Positions 1 through 10,724 of a DNA stretch of 64,000 bases are shown one piece after another. A model generated the notes under the pieces. That model saw only the letters and a program-made list of their open reading frames with translations. It searched no databases and was not told the origin of the DNA. A program made the position numbers and the translations under genes. Source of the stretch: Pseudolabrys sp. (GTDB taxonomy: Bacteria; Pseudomonadota; Alphaproteobacteria; Rhizobiales; Xanthobacteraceae); assembly GCA_030655215.1 (NCBI GenBank), contig JAURVZ010000048.1, positions 1 through 64,000 of the forward strand. The letters run 5' to 3'. Position 1 is the first letter of the stretch. Every line of letters begins with the position of its first letter.

Positions 1-50
1 ACCCCCACCCCGCTCGCTACGCTCGCGACCCTCCCCCTCCAGGGGAGGGT
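1..50. repeat. Partial palindromic intergenic repeat, cut by window edge
   Basis: The arms ACCCTCCCC (28-36) and GGGGAGGGT (42-50) form a near-perfect hairpin just downstream of clpB. The whole stretch resembles the right half of the repeats at 21026-21165 and 60469-60630, which have the same arms joined by a CCCCACCC spacer. The left half presumably lies outside the window. It may work as a terminator for clpB, but there is no strong T-run. Confidence 0.6.
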
Positions 51-61
51 AAAGAGTAGCG

Positions 62-2656
<2,595 letters not shown>

Positions 2657-2811
2657 CATTCCACTCCCTCGGCCCATCTTGGCACCGGACGATTAATTTA
2701 AGGCCCCCGAAGGCGACCCTTTCGACCGATTATGTGGGGGTGGATTATTGCAGTTTGAAGGGGTAACCGGGTGATCGTCGTCACTTTCAGGCCCTTCGAA
2801 AGTCCATCGCC

Positions 2812-3603
2812 ATGCCCAGCCCTACCGCCAAGATCGAGGCCATTTATCGCTACCCGGTGAAGGGCCTGTCGCCGCAGCTTCTGGAGCGGACCGCATTGGT
2901 GCCGGGCCGGACGATTGCCGCCGACCGGCTCTACGCCATCGAGAACGGCCCGACCGGTTTCGACCCGGCGCAGCCTACCTACTTCCCAAAGAACCGCTTT
3001 CTCATGCTGATGAAGAATGAGCGGTTGGCGGCGCTGAAGACCGATTACGACGAGGGGATGCACACGCTGAGCATCGTCCAGGACGGCCGCGAGGCGGCGC
3101 GCGGCGACCTGCGCACCAAGGAAGGCAAGCTGGCCATCGAGGCCTTCTTCCGCCGTTTCATGCCGGACGAGTTGAAAGGTCCGCCCAAGGTGCTGTCAGG
3201 TGAGACCGCCCCCGGTGCGCCGCACAGTTTCTCCGACGTCGCCAAGAAAGTCGTGTCGATCATCAATCTGGCGTCGGTCGCCGAGGTCGAGAAGACCACT
3301 GGGCAGGCGATCGATCCGCTACGCTTTCGCGGCAACATCCATGTCAGCGGCTGGCCGGCCTGGCACGAATTCGACCTGCTCGATGGCGAGCTGTCGGTTG
3401 GCGATGTGCGGCTGAAAGTGGTGAAGCGGATCGTGCGCTGCGCCGCCACCAATGTCGATCCGGCGACCGGCGTGCGCGACATGACCATTCCGAAATCGCT
3501 GTTGCAGAATTTCGGCCATGCCGATTGCGGCATCTATGCCGAGGTGATCAGCGGTGGCGACATCGCCATTGGCGATGCGCTCACCACAAATGTGTTGATC
3601 TAG
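2812..3603 (+). CDS. MOSC domain-containing protein
   Basis: A 263-residue protein with an N-terminal MOSC beta-barrel segment (IEAIYRYPVKGLSPQ near residue 6) followed by a MOSC domain with the typical RCAATNVDPATG segment (around residues 208-220). MOSC proteins are related to the C-terminal part of molybdenum cofactor sulfurase and to YcbX/YiiM-type reductases, and often act on N-hydroxylated substrates through Moco. The physiological substrate cannot be read from sequence. It is divergent from clpB. Its stop codon overlaps that of the convergent gene in the palindrome CTAG at 3600-3603. Start ATG 2812 gives the full N-terminal domain. Confidence 0.85.
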   Translation: MPSPTAKIEAIYRYPVKGLSPQLLERTALVPGRTIAADRLYAIENGPTGFDPAQPTYFPKNRFLMLMKNERLAALKTDYDEGMHTLSIVQDGREAARGDLRTKEGKLAIEAFFRRFMPDELKGPPKVLSGETAPGAPHSFSDVAKKVVSIINLASVAEVEKTTGQAIDPLRFRGNIHVSGWPAWHEFDLLDGELSVGDVRLKVVKRIVRCAATNVDPATGVRDMTIPKSLLQNFGHADCGIYAEVISGGDIAIGDALTTNVLI

Positions 3604-4403
3604 CGCTGGGCGACGCGCAGCTGGCGCTGCGGTTGCGGCGCGGGCTTCGGCTTGGCCTGCTGCACCGGCTTGATCTGCGGCGGCTGCGCTACAACACGCG
3701 GCGCCGGCTTGGCGTCCGGCTTCAGGCCGAACAAATTGGCAAGCCGCGGATCGAGCGGCAGATCGCGACGGCCGGTCGGCCGCGCCGCCTGCGGCGCGCC
3801 AGCCTGCCGATTGGCTTCAGCACGCGGCGCCTCGGCGCGGCTTTGTTCGGCTTCAATGGCCGCCAGCAATTCGGTAATCGGCGAGTCGAGCCCGAGATCG
3901 AGGTCAAGCGGCTTAGCCCCCGCGGAAGCGAACTGCGTGGCGCCACTGCGGTTTTCCGCCGGCATCACATAAGCAATGACGCGCGAGCGGGCATAGGTGG
4001 CTTCACCAACGCGCTTGTTGTGATTGCCGGAAATGATGATCGGGTTGCCGTTGGCGTCGATGCCGGAAACGACGCCGACATGACCGCCCTTCTTGCCACG
4101 GGTGAGCACGGCAATGGCGCCGATGCGCGGCTCAGAAATGCGGCGGCCATATTGCGCGAAGGACTTGGCGGCGTCTGAATTGGTGCCGCTATGGCCGGTC
4201 TTGGCCAGCACCATGTTCATGAAGGTGGCGCACCACAGGCGATCGCGTGCGGTCGGGTTGGTGCCCATATATTTGCGCGCTTCGCTGACCAGCTTGGGCC
4301 AGCCGAACAGGGGCCGCTGGTCGGGCTGACCGAAGGCCGGCACGCTCATCGCGAGAACACCCAAACATCCGAGAGTGACGATCATCCGAACATTGAATTG
4401 CAT
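3600..4403 (-). CDS. TIGR02594 family secreted protein with proline-rich tail (paralog A)
   Basis: From ATG 4403 this gives 267 residues with a signal peptide (hydrophobic run ending VPAFG). The CHAP/NlpC-like TIGR02594 domain follows: the probable nucleophile Cys in RLWCATFMNMVL, His in GHVGVVSG, and the closing motif ISGNHN. Such proteins are probably cell-wall amidases or peptidases acting in the periplasm, but activity is not proven. The C-terminal 90 or so residues are rich in Pro, Arg, Gln and Ala and may be a disordered tether. The neighbouring gene at 4609 is a shorter paralog on the same strand. Starts upstream of 4403 would put residues before the signal peptide and were rejected. 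The stop codon is shared with the MOSC gene. Confidence 0.75.
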   Translation of the reverse strand: MQFNVRMIVTLGCLGVLAMSVPAFGQPDQRPLFGWPKLVSEARKYMGTNPTARDRLWCATFMNMVLAKTGHSGTNSDAAKSFAQYGRRISEPRIGAIAVLTRGKKGGHVGVVSGIDANGNPIIISGNHNKRVGEATYARSRVIAYVMPAENRSGATQFASAGAKPLDLDLGLDSPITELLAAIEAEQSRAEAPRAEANRQAGAPQAARPTGRRDLPLDPRLANLFGLKPDAKPAPRVVAQPPQIKPVQQAKPKPAPQPQRQLRVAQR

Positions 4404-4552
4404 TGCCCGTTGCCCATTGCTTTGCGCGCGGCTGGTATGCGCGGCGATGGCATCGGGATTAGCACGACAATTTTTCTCGAATGGAACAGACTGAATTAAC
4501 AATGAAGTGGTTACCGCGGCAGCATTTACCTTACTTGGGCGCGGTAACAGAA

Positions 4553-4582
4553 AACGCCGCGCCTCTTGCGAGACGCGGCGTT
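4553..4582 (-). terminator. Rho-independent terminator of paralog B
   Basis: AACGCCGCG (4553-4561) pairs perfectly with CGCGGCGTT (4574-4582). Inside the loop, CTC/GAG close a GCAA tetraloop. On the minus strand the hairpin is followed by TTTTC and lies 27 nt after the stop codon of the gene at 4609. A second inverted repeat (GTTACCGC 4510-4517, GCGGTAAC 4541-4548) sits just beyond it. Confidence 0.8.
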
Positions 4583-4608
4583 GTTAATGGCCTTGATGCC
4601 GATCCGAA

Positions 4609-5247
4609 TTACGGAACGACGTAAGCGGCGATACGGCCACGCGGATAAACCGACTCGGCCACCGTGCGATTATGATTGCCGGAGACGATGATCGGATTGC
4701 CGTTCGGATCGATGCCGGAGACGACACCGACATGGTTGCGCATCACGGCGATGGCACCGACCTGCGGACCCGACACGCGCTTGCCATAGCCGGCATATGC
4801 GCGGGCGAGATTGCCGCCACCGGCATGGCCGGTCTTCTTCAGCACCATGTCGAGGAAGGCGCCGCACCAGGCACGGCTGCGCCCGGTCGGGTTGGTGCCC
4901 ATATAGGCGCGCGCCTGGGAGACCAGGGCGTTCGAGGTATGGCCGCCGAAAGCATCGCCGGCGTGCCGACGGCTGGCCCGGTTATAGGGATTGACCTGCG
5001 AACCGCTCTGGGCCCGCCGTTCGGCGCGGCTCTGGCCACGGGAGAGAGTTTCAGTCGGGCCCGAAGTTTGGGCCGAGGCCCGGGCGCCCGCCATGGGATA
5101 GGGCTGGGCATCGGCCGAACGTGAATCGTGGGGGGACGCGGCCGGAAGGGTCGTCTTCTGGACGGGTCTTGCTATGGCCGAACCGGCGAAAGTCACTGCC
5201 GTCAGTGCGCACAACAAATAGGTCGCCCGCCTTCTTACTCGCTTCAT
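4609..5247 (-). CDS. TIGR02594 family secreted protein (paralog B)
   Basis: A 212-residue protein from ATG 5247 (an in-frame start at 5271 would place extra residues before the signal peptide). The signal peptide ends in GSAIA. A low-complexity linker of about 90 residues follows, then the same domain as the upstream paralog: Cys in RAWCGAFLDMVL, His in NHVGVVSGI, and VSGNHN. The two domains align closely (ARAYMGTNPTGRSRAWC here, ARKYMGTNPTARDRLWC in A), so a local duplication is likely. The variable part is N-terminal here and C-terminal in A. A probable peptidoglycan amidase or peptidase; the substrate is unknown. Each copy seems to be transcribed alone, since this one has its own terminator. 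Confidence 0.75.
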   Translation of the reverse strand: MKRVRRRATYLLCALTAVTFAGSAIARPVQKTTLPAASPHDSRSADAQPYPMAGARASAQTSGPTETLSRGQSRAERRAQSGSQVNPYNRASRRHAGDAFGGHTSNALVSQARAYMGTNPTGRSRAWCGAFLDMVLKKTGHAGGGNLARAYAGYGKRVSGPQVGAIAVMRNHVGVVSGIDPNGNPIIVSGNHNRTVAESVYPRGRIAAYVVP

Positions 5248-5563
5248 ATCGTTTAGTCCTCTAGCTATCAAAGCAATGCGCCCCGCCTGGATCGGATTGT
5301 CTTCAAGTTCGCGGTCTAAACGCCGGGGAAACGTGGCAACTTCATGTTGCTCATAAGGTCATTTTATATAAAACTGGCTGCTATGCGCGTTAATACATTT
5401 GGCACAAGATAGGTAATCGATACATTCCTTTAGTTATTCTATGAAAATGGATTTTATACTGTATTCAGTACAGGCGATACTAATTCACATAGTTTTCACG
5501 GCATTGCACCAAAGTTAATGGTGCTCTGCAGCAAAGATGTCGCGGGATTTGGCGGGAGCAGCC
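5248..5563. promoter_or_regulatory. AT-rich intergenic region, no gene seen
   Basis: About 315 bp that are clearly more AT-rich than the flanks, with several TTTTATA-like stretches and a small inverted repeat CTGTA-N5-TACAG at 5459-5473. It holds the promoter of the minus-strand secreted protein starting at 5247, and the 3' end of the metXW unit leads into it. No convincing coding frame or T-run terminator was seen. The low GC could reflect curvature or a regulator site, but no known operator consensus was recognised. Confidence 0.4.
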
Positions 5564-6211
5564 CTACTTTTTCCGGCTGAGCAGAAACACGCCCTGCTCG
5601 CCGAACAGATTCCAGAACCACCACGGCGCGCTTAAGCGCAGCGGCGAGCCCCAAGCATTAAGCGCCACGGCTTTTTCGATCTTCACGTCGATCGCATTGC
5701 AGAGCTGGACGAAGTCCTTGATCGTGCAATGGTGGATGTTCGGCGTGTCGTACCAGGAGTACGGCAGGATATCGGTCTGCGGCATGTGGCCGGCGAACAG
5801 CAATTGCGACCGCACGGTCCAATGGCCGAAGTTCGGGAACGAAACGATGGCATGGCGGCCGATCCGCAACATGTGCTCGAGCACGACGCGCGGCTGTCGG
5901 GTCGCCTGCAGCGTCTGCGACAGGATCACATAGTCGAAGGCATCGTTCGGATAGTCGCCGAGGTCGGTGTCGGCGTCGCCCTGGATCACGGCGAGGCCCT
6001 TGGCAACGCATTCATTGACGCCCTCCCGCGACAATTCGATGCCGCGGCCGTCGACATCCCGGCTTTCGCCCAGCAGATGCAGCAATTCGCCATCGCCGCA
6101 GCCGACGTCGAGTACCTTGGCGCCGCGCGCCACCATTTGCGAGACGAGGACGAGATCGACGCGGGTGCCGGTCGACGTGCGAGCAATCTTTGCGGCGTTG
6201 AATTCGGGCAT
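5564..6211 (-). CDS. metW: Methionine biosynthesis protein MetW
   Basis: A 215-residue SAM-methyltransferase-fold protein with motif I VLDVGCGDGELL (around residues 34-45) and the characteristic MetW stretch SFPNFGHWTVRSQLL. MetW is known to pair with MetX in the acetylation of homoserine in many proteobacteria; its exact chemistry is less settled. The start is 6 nt after the metX stop, so metX-metW form one transcript, controlled from the SAM-II riboswitch upstream of metX. The length matches the family. Confidence 0.95.
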   Translation of the reverse strand: MPEFNAAKIARTSTGTRVDLVLVSQMVARGAKVLDVGCGDGELLHLLGESRDVDGRGIELSREGVNECVAKGLAVIQGDADTDLGDYPNDAFDYVILSQTLQATRQPRVVLEHMLRIGRHAIVSFPNFGHWTVRSQLLFAGHMPQTDILPYSWYDTPNIHHCTIKDFVQLCNAIDVKIEKAVALNAWGSPLRLSAPWWFWNLFGEQGVFLLSRKK

Positions 6212-6217
6212 GGTCGC

Positions 6218-7417
6218 CTACTTCCTGCCGTCGAGGCCGCGCGCCTTGCGGGCGCCTTCAAGGAAGCCGCGGACGATGCCGAACATTTCCGGCTCGTCGA
6301 GCAAAAAGGCGTCATGTCCCTTGTCGGTGACGATTTCGGCAAAGGACACGCGGGCGCTGGCGGCGTTGAGCGCATGCACGGTGGCGCGCGACTCCGAGGT
6401 CGGGAACAACCAGTCGCTGGTAAATGAGATCACGCAAAAGCGCGTCTGCGTGCCTTTGAAGGCATTGGCCAAAGTGCCGCCGGCATCGGCCGCCAGATCG
6501 AAGTAATCCATCGCGCGCGTCAGGTAGAGGTAGGAATTGGCGTCGAAACGCTCGACGAAGGTGCTGCCCTGATGGCGCAAATAGGATTCCACCTCGAAAT
6601 CGGCGTCGAATGAGAATGTCGGGTTTTCGCGGTCTTGGAAGCGGCGGCCGAATTTGCGATGCAAGGCGGCGTCCGACAAATACGTAATATGCGCGCCCAT
6701 GCGGGCGACGCCGAGGCCGCGCCGCGGATTGCCGCCTTCAAGGTGATAGCGGCCGCCATGCCACTCCGGATCGGCCATGATCGCCTGGCGGCCGACTTCG
6801 TGGAACGCAATGTTCTGCGCCGAATGGCGGGTGGCGCAGGCAATCGGCATCGCCGCGAAGACGCGCTCCGGATAGCTCGCCGCCCATTGCAGCACCTGCA
6901 TGCCGCCCATTGAGCCGCCGACCACGGCAAACAAAGTCTCGATGCCGAGATGATCGACCAGCATGGCCTGCGCGCGGACCATGTCGCGCACGGTGACGAC
7001 GGGGAATTCGAGGCCCCACGGCTGGCCGGTGGCTGGATTGGTCGAGGCCGGGCCTGATGAGCCCATGCAGCCGCCGAGGACATTAGTGCAGATGATGAAG
7101 TAGCGCGCCGGATCGAGCGGCTTGCCGGGACCGATCAGGGTTTCCCACCAGCCATTCTTGCCGGTGACCGGATGAACCTGCGCGACATACTGGTCGCCGG
7201 TCAGCGCATGACAGACCATGACCGCGTTCGACTTGTCGGCGTTCAAGGCGCCGTAGGTGGTGTAGGCAATCTGGAACGGCGACAGCAACACGCCGGCGTC
7301 TAATTTGAGCGGCTTGTCAGGCCCGAAGGTGGCAATCAGCGAGTCACGCGGCCGATCGGCATCGCGCACGGCTTCGCCGCGCGCCGCCTGAGTGTGCTGT
7401 GTCTGGATATCCACCAT
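6218..7417 (-). CDS. metX: Homoserine O-acetyltransferase (or succinyltransferase) MetX
   Basis: An alpha/beta-hydrolase of 399 residues from ATG 7417 that acylates homoserine, the first committed step to methionine in the cytosol. The nucleophile Ser sits in [10 protein letters not shown], with the catalytic Asp in FTSDWLFP and His in [10 protein letters not shown]; the oxyanion segment is [12 protein letters not shown]. Acetyl versus succinyl specificity cannot be decided by eye. The distant metZ (50850) encodes a sulfhydrylase usually named for O-succinylhomoserine, so succinyl transfer is possible. Start 7417 is chosen because longer frames run into the riboswitch terminator. Confidence 0.95.
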   Translation of the reverse strand: MVDIQTQHTQAARGEAVRDADRPRDSLIATFGPDKPLKLDAGVLLSPFQIAYTTYGALNADKSNAVMVCHALTGDQYVAQVHPVTGKNGWWETLIGPGKPLDPARYFIICTNVLGGCMGSSGPASTNPATGQPWGLEFPVVTVRDMVRAQAMLVDHLGIETLFAVVGGSMGGMQVLQWAASYPERVFAAMPIACATRHSAQNIAFHEVGRQAIMADPEWHGGRYHLEGGNPRRGLGVARMGAHITYLSDAALHRKFGRRFQDRENPTFSFDADFEVESYLRHQGSTFVERFDANSYLYLTRAMDYFDLAADAGGTLANAFKGTQTRFCVISFTSDWLFPTSESRATVHALNAASARVSFAEIVTDKGHDAFLLDEPEMFGIVRGFLEGARKARGLDGRK

Positions 7418-7468
7418 CCGAAACAGGCCCTTGAGCGAGGTCTCCCCCGATCGCTTACAACAGGCCAT

Positions 7469-7503
7469 AAAAAAAACCCGGCCTGAACAAAGGTTCGGCC
7501 GGG
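7469..7503 (-). terminator. Intrinsic terminator of the metX SAM-II leader
   Basis: On the minus strand CCCGGCC (7503-7497) pairs with GGCCGGG (7483-7477) and is followed by eight U residues (7476-7469). The 5' arm can instead pair with CCCGGCC on the plus strand at 7514-7520 (GGCCGGG in the RNA, directly 3' of the aptamer), giving a competing antiterminator hairpin 7497-7520. This is a classical transcription-attenuation platform, 52 nt before the metX start codon. Confidence 0.85.
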
Positions 7504-7518
7504 ACACACGTTCCCCGG

Positions 7519-7573
7519 CCTGTTTAGCGAGTTGTTTAACGTGGCTGCAAGCCGGCCGGCTCAAATGACCACG
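7519..7573 (-). promoter_or_regulatory. SAM-II riboswitch upstream of metX
   Basis: The minus strand reads CGTGGTCATTTG, a GC-rich loop, GCTTGCAGCCACG, then TTAAACAA and CGCTAAA, which matches the known SAM-II (metA motif) consensus of alphaproteobacteria. The P1 stem is CGTGG (7573-7569) with CCACG (7544-7540); the GCTAAA segment forms the 3' side of the pseudoknot. When SAM binds, the downstream terminator should form and metXW should be shut off. A second copy lies upstream of metZ at 50705. Confidence 0.93.
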
Positions 7574-7624
7574 ACCAAAGAGTTAGTACCGGCGACCTTG
7601 CCCGTCAAGACGGGGCTTATCACC

Positions 7625-7741
7625 GTCATGGCCGGGCTCGTCCCGGCCATCCACGTCTTTCTGGGCCTAAAGCAAGACGTGGATGCCCGGCACATAAGGG
7701 CGTTTACGCCCGTCTTCGACGGGCTATGGCCGGGCACGACG
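7625..7741. repeat. Long palindromic intergenic repeat, GTCATGGCCGGG family
   Basis: The arms GTCATGGCCGGGC...CCGGCCATCCACGTCTT and AAGACGTGGATGCCCGG...GGCCGGGCACGAC fold into a long cruciform. The same sequence is present at 52047-52136 with a different loop. In this copy the right arm is split by a 35-bp element (7695-7729). It lies between the divergent metX riboswitch and the chorismate mutase gene. It is a REP-like family; no protein is encoded. Confidence 0.85.
7695..7729. repeat. 35-bp micro-element nested inside a larger repeat
   Basis: The unit runs from TAAGGGCGTTTACGCCC through GTCTTCGACGGGC to TATGG. It matches 30 of 35 positions with 60507-60541, where it interrupts a different repeat family. 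It can form two alternative small hairpins (7698-7711 and 7709-7723). Compared with the uninterrupted repeat at 52047, it replaces a single A in the right arm. Confidence 0.75.
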
Positions 7742-7785
7742 AGGTGGGTTTGATTTCAGGCCCCGCCGCCCCTATCAATGCCGCC

Positions 7786-8628
7786 ATGTCCACACCGCCG
7801 CCAGCCATAGACCTGACTGAACTCCGCAAGGAAATCGACCGTATCGACGAGTCGATGCACGGCCTGCTGATGGAGCGCGGCCAGATCATCGACCGGCTGA
7901 TCGCAATCAAGAAGAGCCAGGAAACGGGTTCGGCCTTCCGTCCCGTGCGCGAAGCCGAGATGATGCGCCGCCTGGTGCAGCGCCACAAAGGCCTGCTGCC
8001 GCTCGATACGGTCGAGAGCATCTGGCGCGTCATCATCGCCACTTTCACCTACGTGCAGTCGCACTTCTCGGCCCATGCCGACTTCTCGGCGGGCGACGCA
8101 CTTATGCGGGATTCGGCTCGCTTCCACTTTGGCTTCACGGTGCCGCTGGTGCCGCATATGGGCGCCGCCGCCGTGGTCGAGGCTGTGTCGAACTCGAAGG
8201 GCGATCTCGGACTGGTGCCGGCGGTGGCGATTGCCAGCGCCGGGCCGTGGTGGACCGCGCTCGAATTCGACGCCGCGCCGAAAATCATCGCCCGCCTGCC
8301 TTTCGTCGAGCGCGCCGACCATCCGGCCGCTTTGCCGGTGTTCATCATCTCGCGCGTCGCGCCGGACGCGATGGCGACCGATACCGGCGTCTGGAGCGTG
8401 CGGGTGTCGGGCTGGTCGCATCATGCGGCGCAGACGCTTGCGCCGATGGCCGACTTCATCGCCGTGCCCGATACGGCGTTCGACGGCGCCGCGCTTCTGG
8501 TGACGCTGCCGAAGGAAAAAGACATCGGCGCCATCACCAAGGCGCTGCTCGATGCCGGCGCCACCGTGCGCTCGACCGCCCTCGTCGGCAGCCATGCGAG
8601 CCGCTATACGGTTGCCGCGAAATCCTGA
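7786..8628 (+). CDS. Chorismate mutase, AroQ domain plus prephenate-dehydratase-like domain
   Basis: 280 residues from ATG 7786. Residues 8-95 or so form an AroQ-type chorismate mutase (LRKEIDRIDESMHGLLMER, then RPVREAEMMRRLVQRHKG), the step from chorismate to prephenate. The rest (FTVPLVPHMGAAAVVEAV, GDLGLVPAV) resembles the periplasmic-binding fold of a P-protein prephenate dehydratase but looks divergent, so dehydratase activity is doubtful. Its operon partners hisC (34 nt downstream) and tyrC belong to the same aromatic pathway. Starts upstream of 7786 fall into the repeat and were rejected. Confidence 0.85.
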   Translation: MSTPPPAIDLTELRKEIDRIDESMHGLLMERGQIIDRLIAIKKSQETGSAFRPVREAEMMRRLVQRHKGLLPLDTVESIWRVIIATFTYVQSHFSAHADFSAGDALMRDSARFHFGFTVPLVPHMGAAAVVEAVSNSKGDLGLVPAVAIASAGPWWTALEFDAAPKIIARLPFVERADHPAALPVFIISRVAPDAMATDTGVWSVRVSGWSHHAAQTLAPMADFIAVPDTAFDGAALLVTLPKEKDIGAITKALLDAGATVRSTALVGSHASRYTVAAKS

Positions 8629-8661
8629 CGACGTCCCGACCAGCAAGAATGGCTTAAGACT

Positions 8662-9765
8662 ATGACCGCGAACCGCCCTACCCCGCGCCCCGGCGTGCTC
8701 GACATCGCCCCATACGTTCCGGGCAAGAGCACAGCGCCCGGCGTCGACAAAATCTACAAGCTCTCGTCGAATGAGAGTCCGCTGGGCCCGAGCCCGAAGG
8801 CGGCCGCCGCCTACCAGGCCGCGGCAGGCAAGCTCGAGGATTATCCGGACGGCGCGGCGACCGAATTGCGCCAGACTATCGGCCGCACTTTCGGCCTCGA
8901 TCCCGACCGCATCGTCTGCGGCGCCGGCTCCGACGATCTGCTCAATCTGCTGGTGCACGCCTATGTGCAGGACGGCGATGAGACCGTTTACAGCGAATTC
9001 GGCTTCCTGATGTATCCGATCTACACGCTCGGACATGGCGGCAAGCCGGTGAAGGTGCCGGAGAAGGACCACACGCTCGACGTCGACGCGATGATCGCGG
9101 CGGTGACGCCGCGCACGCGCATCGTCTTCGTCGCCAATCCGAACAATCCGACCGGCACCTATGTGCCCTTCGACGAGATCAAGCGCCTGCATGCGGCACT
9201 GCCGCCGAACGTCATCCTCGTGATCGACGCGGCCTATGCCGAATATGTCCAGCGCAATGACTATGAGTCCGGCATCGAGCTGGTGGCGACATCCGAGAAT
9301 GTCGTCATGTGCCGCACCTACTCCAAGATCCATGGCCTTGCCGCCGTGCGTCTCGGCTGGCTCTATGGCCCGGCCAGCATTGTCGATGCGCTGAACCGCG
9401 TGCGCAGCCCGTTCAACGTCAGCGTACCGGCGATGAAGGCCGGTATTGCCGCGATCCAGGATGCTGCGCACATCGAGAAGTCGGTCGCGCACAACAACAA
9501 GTGGCTACCCTTCGTCAGCGAAGAACTGAGCAAGCTCGGCCTCAAGGTGACGCCGAGCGTGGCGAACTTCGTGCTGATGCATTTCCCGGAAACGGCGGGC
9601 AAATCCGCGTCCGATGCCGATGCCTTCCTGACAAAGCGCGGCATCATCCTGCGCCGCGTCGGCGGCTATGGATTGCCGAATGCCTTGCGTATGACCATCG
9701 GCGATGAAGAAGCCAACAAACTCGTCGTCGCGACGCTGAAGGAATTTCTGGGGTCGAAAGCGTGA
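8662..9765 (+). CDS. hisC: Histidinol-phosphate / aromatic aminotransferase HisC
   Basis: A 367-residue fold-type I PLP aminotransferase. Visible motifs are [11 protein letters not shown] near the N terminus, [10 protein letters not shown], the aspartate in VIDAAYAEY, and the PLP lysine in [15 protein letters not shown]. HisC enzymes transaminate imidazole acetol phosphate, and in this operon context (chorismate mutase, tyrC) may also act on aromatic keto acids or prephenate. Its stop overlaps the tyrC start as GTGA (9762-9765), implying translational coupling. Confidence 0.92.
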   Translation: MTANRPTPRPGVLDIAPYVPGKSTAPGVDKIYKLSSNESPLGPSPKAAAAYQAAAGKLEDYPDGAATELRQTIGRTFGLDPDRIVCGAGSDDLLNLLVHAYVQDGDETVYSEFGFLMYPIYTLGHGGKPVKVPEKDHTLDVDAMIAAVTPRTRIVFVANPNNPTGTYVPFDEIKRLHAALPPNVILVIDAAYAEYVQRNDYESGIELVATSENVVMCRTYSKIHGLAAVRLGWLYGPASIVDALNRVRSPFNVSVPAMKAGIAAIQDAAHIEKSVAHNNKWLPFVSEELSKLGLKVTPSVANFVLMHFPETAGKSASDADAFLTKRGIILRRVGGYGLPNALRMTIGDEEANKLVVATLKEFLGSKA

Positions 9766-10724
9766 GCAAGACGAAGCCGCTCTACAACCGCCTTGCCTTG
9801 ATCGGCGTCGGCCTGATCGGCTCGTCGATTGCGCGCGCGGCGCGGGCGCAAGGCGCGGTCGGCTCGATCGTCGCCACGGCGCGCTCGGAGACGACGCGCA
9901 AGCGCGTTGCTGAACTCGGCCTCGCCGATCAGGTGGTCGAGACAGCGGCCGCGGCTGTCGAAGGCGCTGACCTCGTTATCGTCTGCATTCCGGTCGGCGC
10001 CTGTGGCCCGGTGGCCGCGGAGATTGGCCCGCATCTGGCGCCCGGCGCGACCGTGTCCGATGTCGGCTCGGTCAAAGGATCTGTGGTGCGCGATATGGCG
10101 CCGCATCTGCCGAAGACCATTCATTTCGTTCCGGCGCATCCGGTGGCCGGCACCGAATATTCCGGTCCCGATGCCGGCTTCGCCGAACTGTTCGTCAATC
10201 GCTGGTGCATTCTGACGCCGCCGGAAGGCCAGGACCCCGCCGCTGTCGAGAAGCTCGCGGCGTTCTGGCGCTTGATCGGCGCCAATGTCGAGACCATGGC
10301 GCCCGACCACCACGACCTTGTGCTGGCCGTCACCAGTCATTTGCCGCATCTGATCGCCTACACCATCGTCGGCACCGCCGATGAACTGGAAGCGGTGACG
10401 CGCTCGGAAGTGCTGAAATTCTCCGCCGGCGGTTTCCGCGACTTCACCCGCATCGCCGCCTCCGACCCGACCATGTGGCGCGACGTTTTCCTGCACAACA
10501 AGGATGCGGTGCTGGAAATGCTCGGGCGTTTTAATGAAGACGTCTCGGCGCTGACCAAGGCGATCCGCAAGGGCGACGGCGACGCATTGTTCGATCACTT
10601 CACCCGCACCCGCGCCATTCGCAAAGGCATCGTGCAGATCGGCCAGGATTCACCGGCGCCGGATTTCGGCCGCGCGCATGAAGACCTGCCGCACGAGCCG
10701 CTGCCCAAGCCTTACGAAAGCTAA
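9762..10724 (+). CDS. tyrC: Prephenate/arogenate dehydrogenase
   Basis: 320 residues beginning at GTG 9762. The N-terminal Rossmann motif [17 protein letters not shown] binds NAD(P); [15 protein letters not shown] holds the substrate-site His, and the helical dimer domain follows ([10 protein letters not shown]). It oxidatively decarboxylates prephenate or arogenate in tyrosine synthesis. It lacks a fused ACT or chorismate mutase domain. Last gene of the chorismate mutase-hisC-tyrC operon. Its TAA (10722-10724) overlaps the stop of the convergent lysE gene. Confidence 0.92.
   Translation: MSKTKPLYNRLALIGVGLIGSSIARAARAQGAVGSIVATARSETTRKRVAELGLADQVVETAAAAVEGADLVIVCIPVGACGPVAAEIGPHLAPGATVSDVGSVKGSVVRDMAPHLPKTIHFVPAHPVAGTEYSGPDAGFAELFVNRWCILTPPEGQDPAAVEKLAAFWRLIGANVETMAPDHHDLVLAVTSHLPHLIAYTIVGTADELEAVTRSEVLKFSAGGFRDFTRIAASDPTMWRDVFLHNKDAVLEMLGRFNEDVSALTKAIRKGDGDALFDHFTRTRAIRKGIVQIGQDSPAPDFGRAHEDLPHEPLPKPYES

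Noticed and set aside
7532-7753. 73-codon plus-strand frame
   Set aside because: It is made of SAM-II antisense and palindromic repeat sequence only.
8204-8628. Active prephenate dehydratase in the C-terminal part of the chorismate mutase protein
   Set aside because: The dehydratase-type motifs are too divergent to call activity; only the AroQ domain is assigned with confidence.
7756-9492. 578-codon minus-strand frame opposite the chorismate mutase and hisC genes
   Set aside because: Antisense shadow; both plus-strand genes have clear families and catalytic motifs.
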